DNA of 17,082 nt, taken from assembly GCA_002409785.1 (NCBI GenBank), contig DHOX01000022.1, positions 1 to 17,082 on the forward strand, in the 5' to 3' direction. Below, piece by piece: positions 16,001 through 17,082 of this stretch. Origin of the DNA: Prevotella sp. UBA5379 (GTDB lineage Bacteria; Bacteroidota; Bacteroidia; Bacteroidales; Bacteroidaceae). The notes under the pieces were generated by a model. The model had not been told where the DNA came from. It saw only the letters and a program-made list of their open reading frames with translations, and did not search any database. The translations under genes were made by a program, and so were the position numbers. Within the stretch, counting starts at the first letter, position 1, and each line of letters starts with the position of its first letter.

Positions 16001-17044
16001 CCGGAAGATCTGGCAAATATATATAACAAATATACAGCATTGGATAAATTTGAAAAGGATATGTCAAACGGCAGCAAATCTTACGACTCCATCGGGTTAG
16101 CCGTTTGCAATGACTTAATCAAGATATTGGATGGAACATTTTCCATAGATACAAAGGGGACCAGTACGGTATTCACGTTAACACTTCCCCGGAAGATGAA
16201 GGCTTCTTCTAATCCTCCGGTGCTGATGCAAGAGAGCAGAAAAGACACCGTTGCGACCATCTTTACTGAAAAACTGAAAAAGATACTGATCGTCGAAAAG
16301 CAAAAAGAGATGGCGGATTTAATAAAAGACGCTCTTCAGGAACGATATGATGTCTTCGTAACCTCAACGGACAAAGAGTCAAAAGACCTCATAGAAAAGA
16401 CCTCCATGAATCTGATCATTTATGATCTATCTTCAGACGTGAAGGCAGAGGAATTGATCAATGACGTGAAAAATGGCAACGACACGAAATATATTCCGAT
16501 CATCGTCTTATCATCAGACCCCAGTACGGAAAACCATATTAAGATCCTGGAAAATGGAGCCAGTATGTTTATACAAAAACCTTTCTATCCCAGTTATTTG
16601 CAGGCGGCAGTGAGAAGAATTCTTCAAGAGAATGATCTGATGAAGAACTTTTCCAGTTCGCCATTGGCTTTTCGTGAGAAGTATGACAATATCTCTGTCA
16701 CAGAACAGGACAAAAAATTCCTTAAACAGAGCATAGAAGTAATCAGCAGAAATTTCAGCGATGAAGATTATGATCAGAACACCCTTTCTAAGGATCTTAC
16801 CATAAGCCGCACACAACTTTACCGGAAGATGAAAAGATTAACAGGTATGACGCCGGGAGACTTTATCCGCACTTATCGCATGAAACAGGCAGAAAGGATG
16901 CTCATTCAGTCCGACCATACCGTTTCTGAAATCATTGTTGCATGTGGATTCCGGAACCGGGCATACTTTTACAGGAAATTTACGGAAATACATAATTGCT
17001 CTCCTAAAGATTTCAAGGAGCAGAAAGGAGAAGGACAGGCATAA
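13046..17044 (+). CDS. Hybrid two-component system regulator (HTCS) with degenerate kinase and receiver motifs
   Basis: 1332 aa. A signal/anchor segment (about 10-25) precedes a periplasmic sensor of roughly 13-14 Reg_prop blades (about 30-665, for example GVMWFGTWDGLNRFDG, NIWVSTSKGLARIS) forming two propellers, then a Y_Y_Y domain (about 690-765) and a membrane helix (774-793). A Gln-rich coiled segment leads to HisKA with H834 in THDFSNS; the HD-x-x-N pattern is kept but the usual Pro is Ser. In the ATPase domain the N-box Asn (N951) is kept, but the G1 Asp is Y979 (YEGMG) and the G2 glycines are mostly lost (YDSIGL). The receiver keeps D1127, S1156 and K1178, but its acidic pair is E1084-K1085. 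The C-terminus (about 1225-1325) is an AraC-type DNA-binding domain. It is divergent from the PUL and presumably activates it upon binding an oligosaccharide. Confidence 0.94.
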   Translation: MKRSLCGKLHVSVSCILILFSLTFYAKEWKYYHLDNDNGLSNSSINTIFQDHTGVMWFGTWDGLNRFDGNEFRQYGPEHNNPHSLSHPVIRNIAEEDNTYLWIVTDRGLNRFNIKSGNVDRYYLQNRKNYIYKENEFKCVANKRKGIIATLESNKFYKFNPQAKHFDKLRMPYLHISEIENLFFDAHGFLWIQGNKRLYKVNIGRNGSCRLINIINPAKGTERVHFDGKRYIWAQAGKRLYKYDTFTKGKGFTVTPWSIEGTLNAVCITTKAIYAGTTDGCWQLSGNKKEGLITGVSVLSLYAGERDILWIGTDGHGIYEYYRHSSFIHKITLNDGKAPVNFPVRSILLDRKDNLWIGSKGGGLACMTINKEKKFQKRGDYNVGPGKTNNSVLSLCNGTRGRIWIGTDGYGLLMGREGLPGIRPVKFRSAADREKVYSIYAIIQDGERVLYVGSSGGGLLKLLLDPQGESVIQVKEYLNDRRRNTIESNIVYSIINDGHYLWIGTRGGGLERFDKKAQTFTTFYNTMSSNSLSSDDVISLLKDRQGRIWAGTTQGLNLMVIRNGQIRFRCIDKRNGLANANIHGIQEDRSGNIWVSTSKGLARISRRNFKVINFNYKDGLQGNEFSDGASYGTKDGKQLYFGGTNGLNVIYPSLMEKDNFMPRIVPDRVWIDNEIKCFSKTIDANYNTGSIRLSFSILDYIDNDKCRLAYHLTRKTLFGKENQPWIFLNNNNKEIILNKLPPGTYLLSVIQSNANQKWSSHPYTLRIVVHSPLWLQWWAILIYILLGAGIIRWVYHSKKAKLIIKHKLEMQEQQQQQREDIHHAKLRFFTNATHDFSNSITLIYGAVEKLKKNKIMSKLDRGMISVIDKNTNIMDKQIQQLTEFQDIETKSIEIFLEEVNIAELEKYILDNFIDPIQIKGINLSFKAAPPVLCWSTDRSILEKITYIIFSNAVKSTIKNGQMIILSRVYKQELIIECTYEGMGPDPEDLANIYNKYTALDKFEKDMSNGSKSYDSIGLAVCNDLIKILDGTFSIDTKGTSTVFTLTLPRKMKASSNPPVLMQESRKDTVATIFTEKLKKILIVEKQKEMADLIKDALQERYDVFVTSTDKESKDLIEKTSMNLIIYDLSSDVKAEELINDVKNGNDTKYIPIIVLSSDPSTENHIKILENGASMFIQKPFYPSYLQAAVRRILQENDLMKNFSSSPLAFREKYDNISVTEQDKKFLKQSIEVISRNFSDEDYDQNTLSKDLTISRTQLYRKMKRLTGMTPGDFIRTYRMKQAERMLIQSDHTVSEIIVACGFRNRAYFYRKFTEIHNCSPKDFKEQKGEGQA

Positions 17045-17082
17045 TCTGAAACGTCCGAGCTCTCCGCCTGCCCCCATTATAA

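Overview
The window looks like chromosomal DNA of a gut-type Bacteroidales bacterium (Bacteroides, Parabacteroides or a relative; I cannot fix the genus). The grounds are an adjacent SusC/SusD pair, a one-protein hybrid two-component regulator (HTCS) with Reg_prop, Y_Y_Y, kinase, receiver and AraC parts, TAnnTTTG-type -7 boxes, and lipoprotein and type I signal peptides typical of this order.

Layout. Positions 1-2570 (+ strand) hold the tail of an SGNH/GDSL-type hydrolase, a secreted calcineurin-like metallophosphoesterase and a ROK-family regulator. Positions 2646-3657 (+) hold overlapping tatA and tatC. Positions 3658-4022 form a gene-free gap between convergent genes. It is highly structured: five 22-bp direct repeats in exact register, then two inverted repeats, the second directly behind the susD stop. 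Positions 4023-12761 (- strand) are a five-gene polysaccharide utilisation operon, read in the order GH130 enzyme, MFS transporter, unrecognised exported 574-aa protein, SusC, SusD, with gaps of only about 7-32 bp. Positions 12762-13045 are a divergent promoter region carrying a symmetric two-part dyad. Positions 13046-17044 (+) encode the HTCS regulator.

How the genes fit together (inference). SusC/SusD take up a glycan or large oligosaccharide through the outer membrane. The exported 574-aa protein, apparently an alpha/alpha-toroid enzyme with a C-terminal beta-sandwich, is the only candidate for depolymerising it outside the cytoplasm. The MFS carrier imports the product. The leaderless, hence cytoplasmic, GH130 enzyme removes beta-mannosyl residues by phosphorolysis or hydrolysis. 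The HTCS senses a breakdown product in the periplasm and switches the divergent operon. The substrate cannot be named from sequence alone, but GH130 points to a beta-mannoside.

The most interesting points are the unrecognised 574-aa protein as a possible new carbohydrate-active enzyme family, an HTCS whose kinase and receiver parts have lost key ATP- and Mg-binding residues, the dyad between the divergent promoters, and the phased 22-bp repeat array, possibly a relic of a transposon end.
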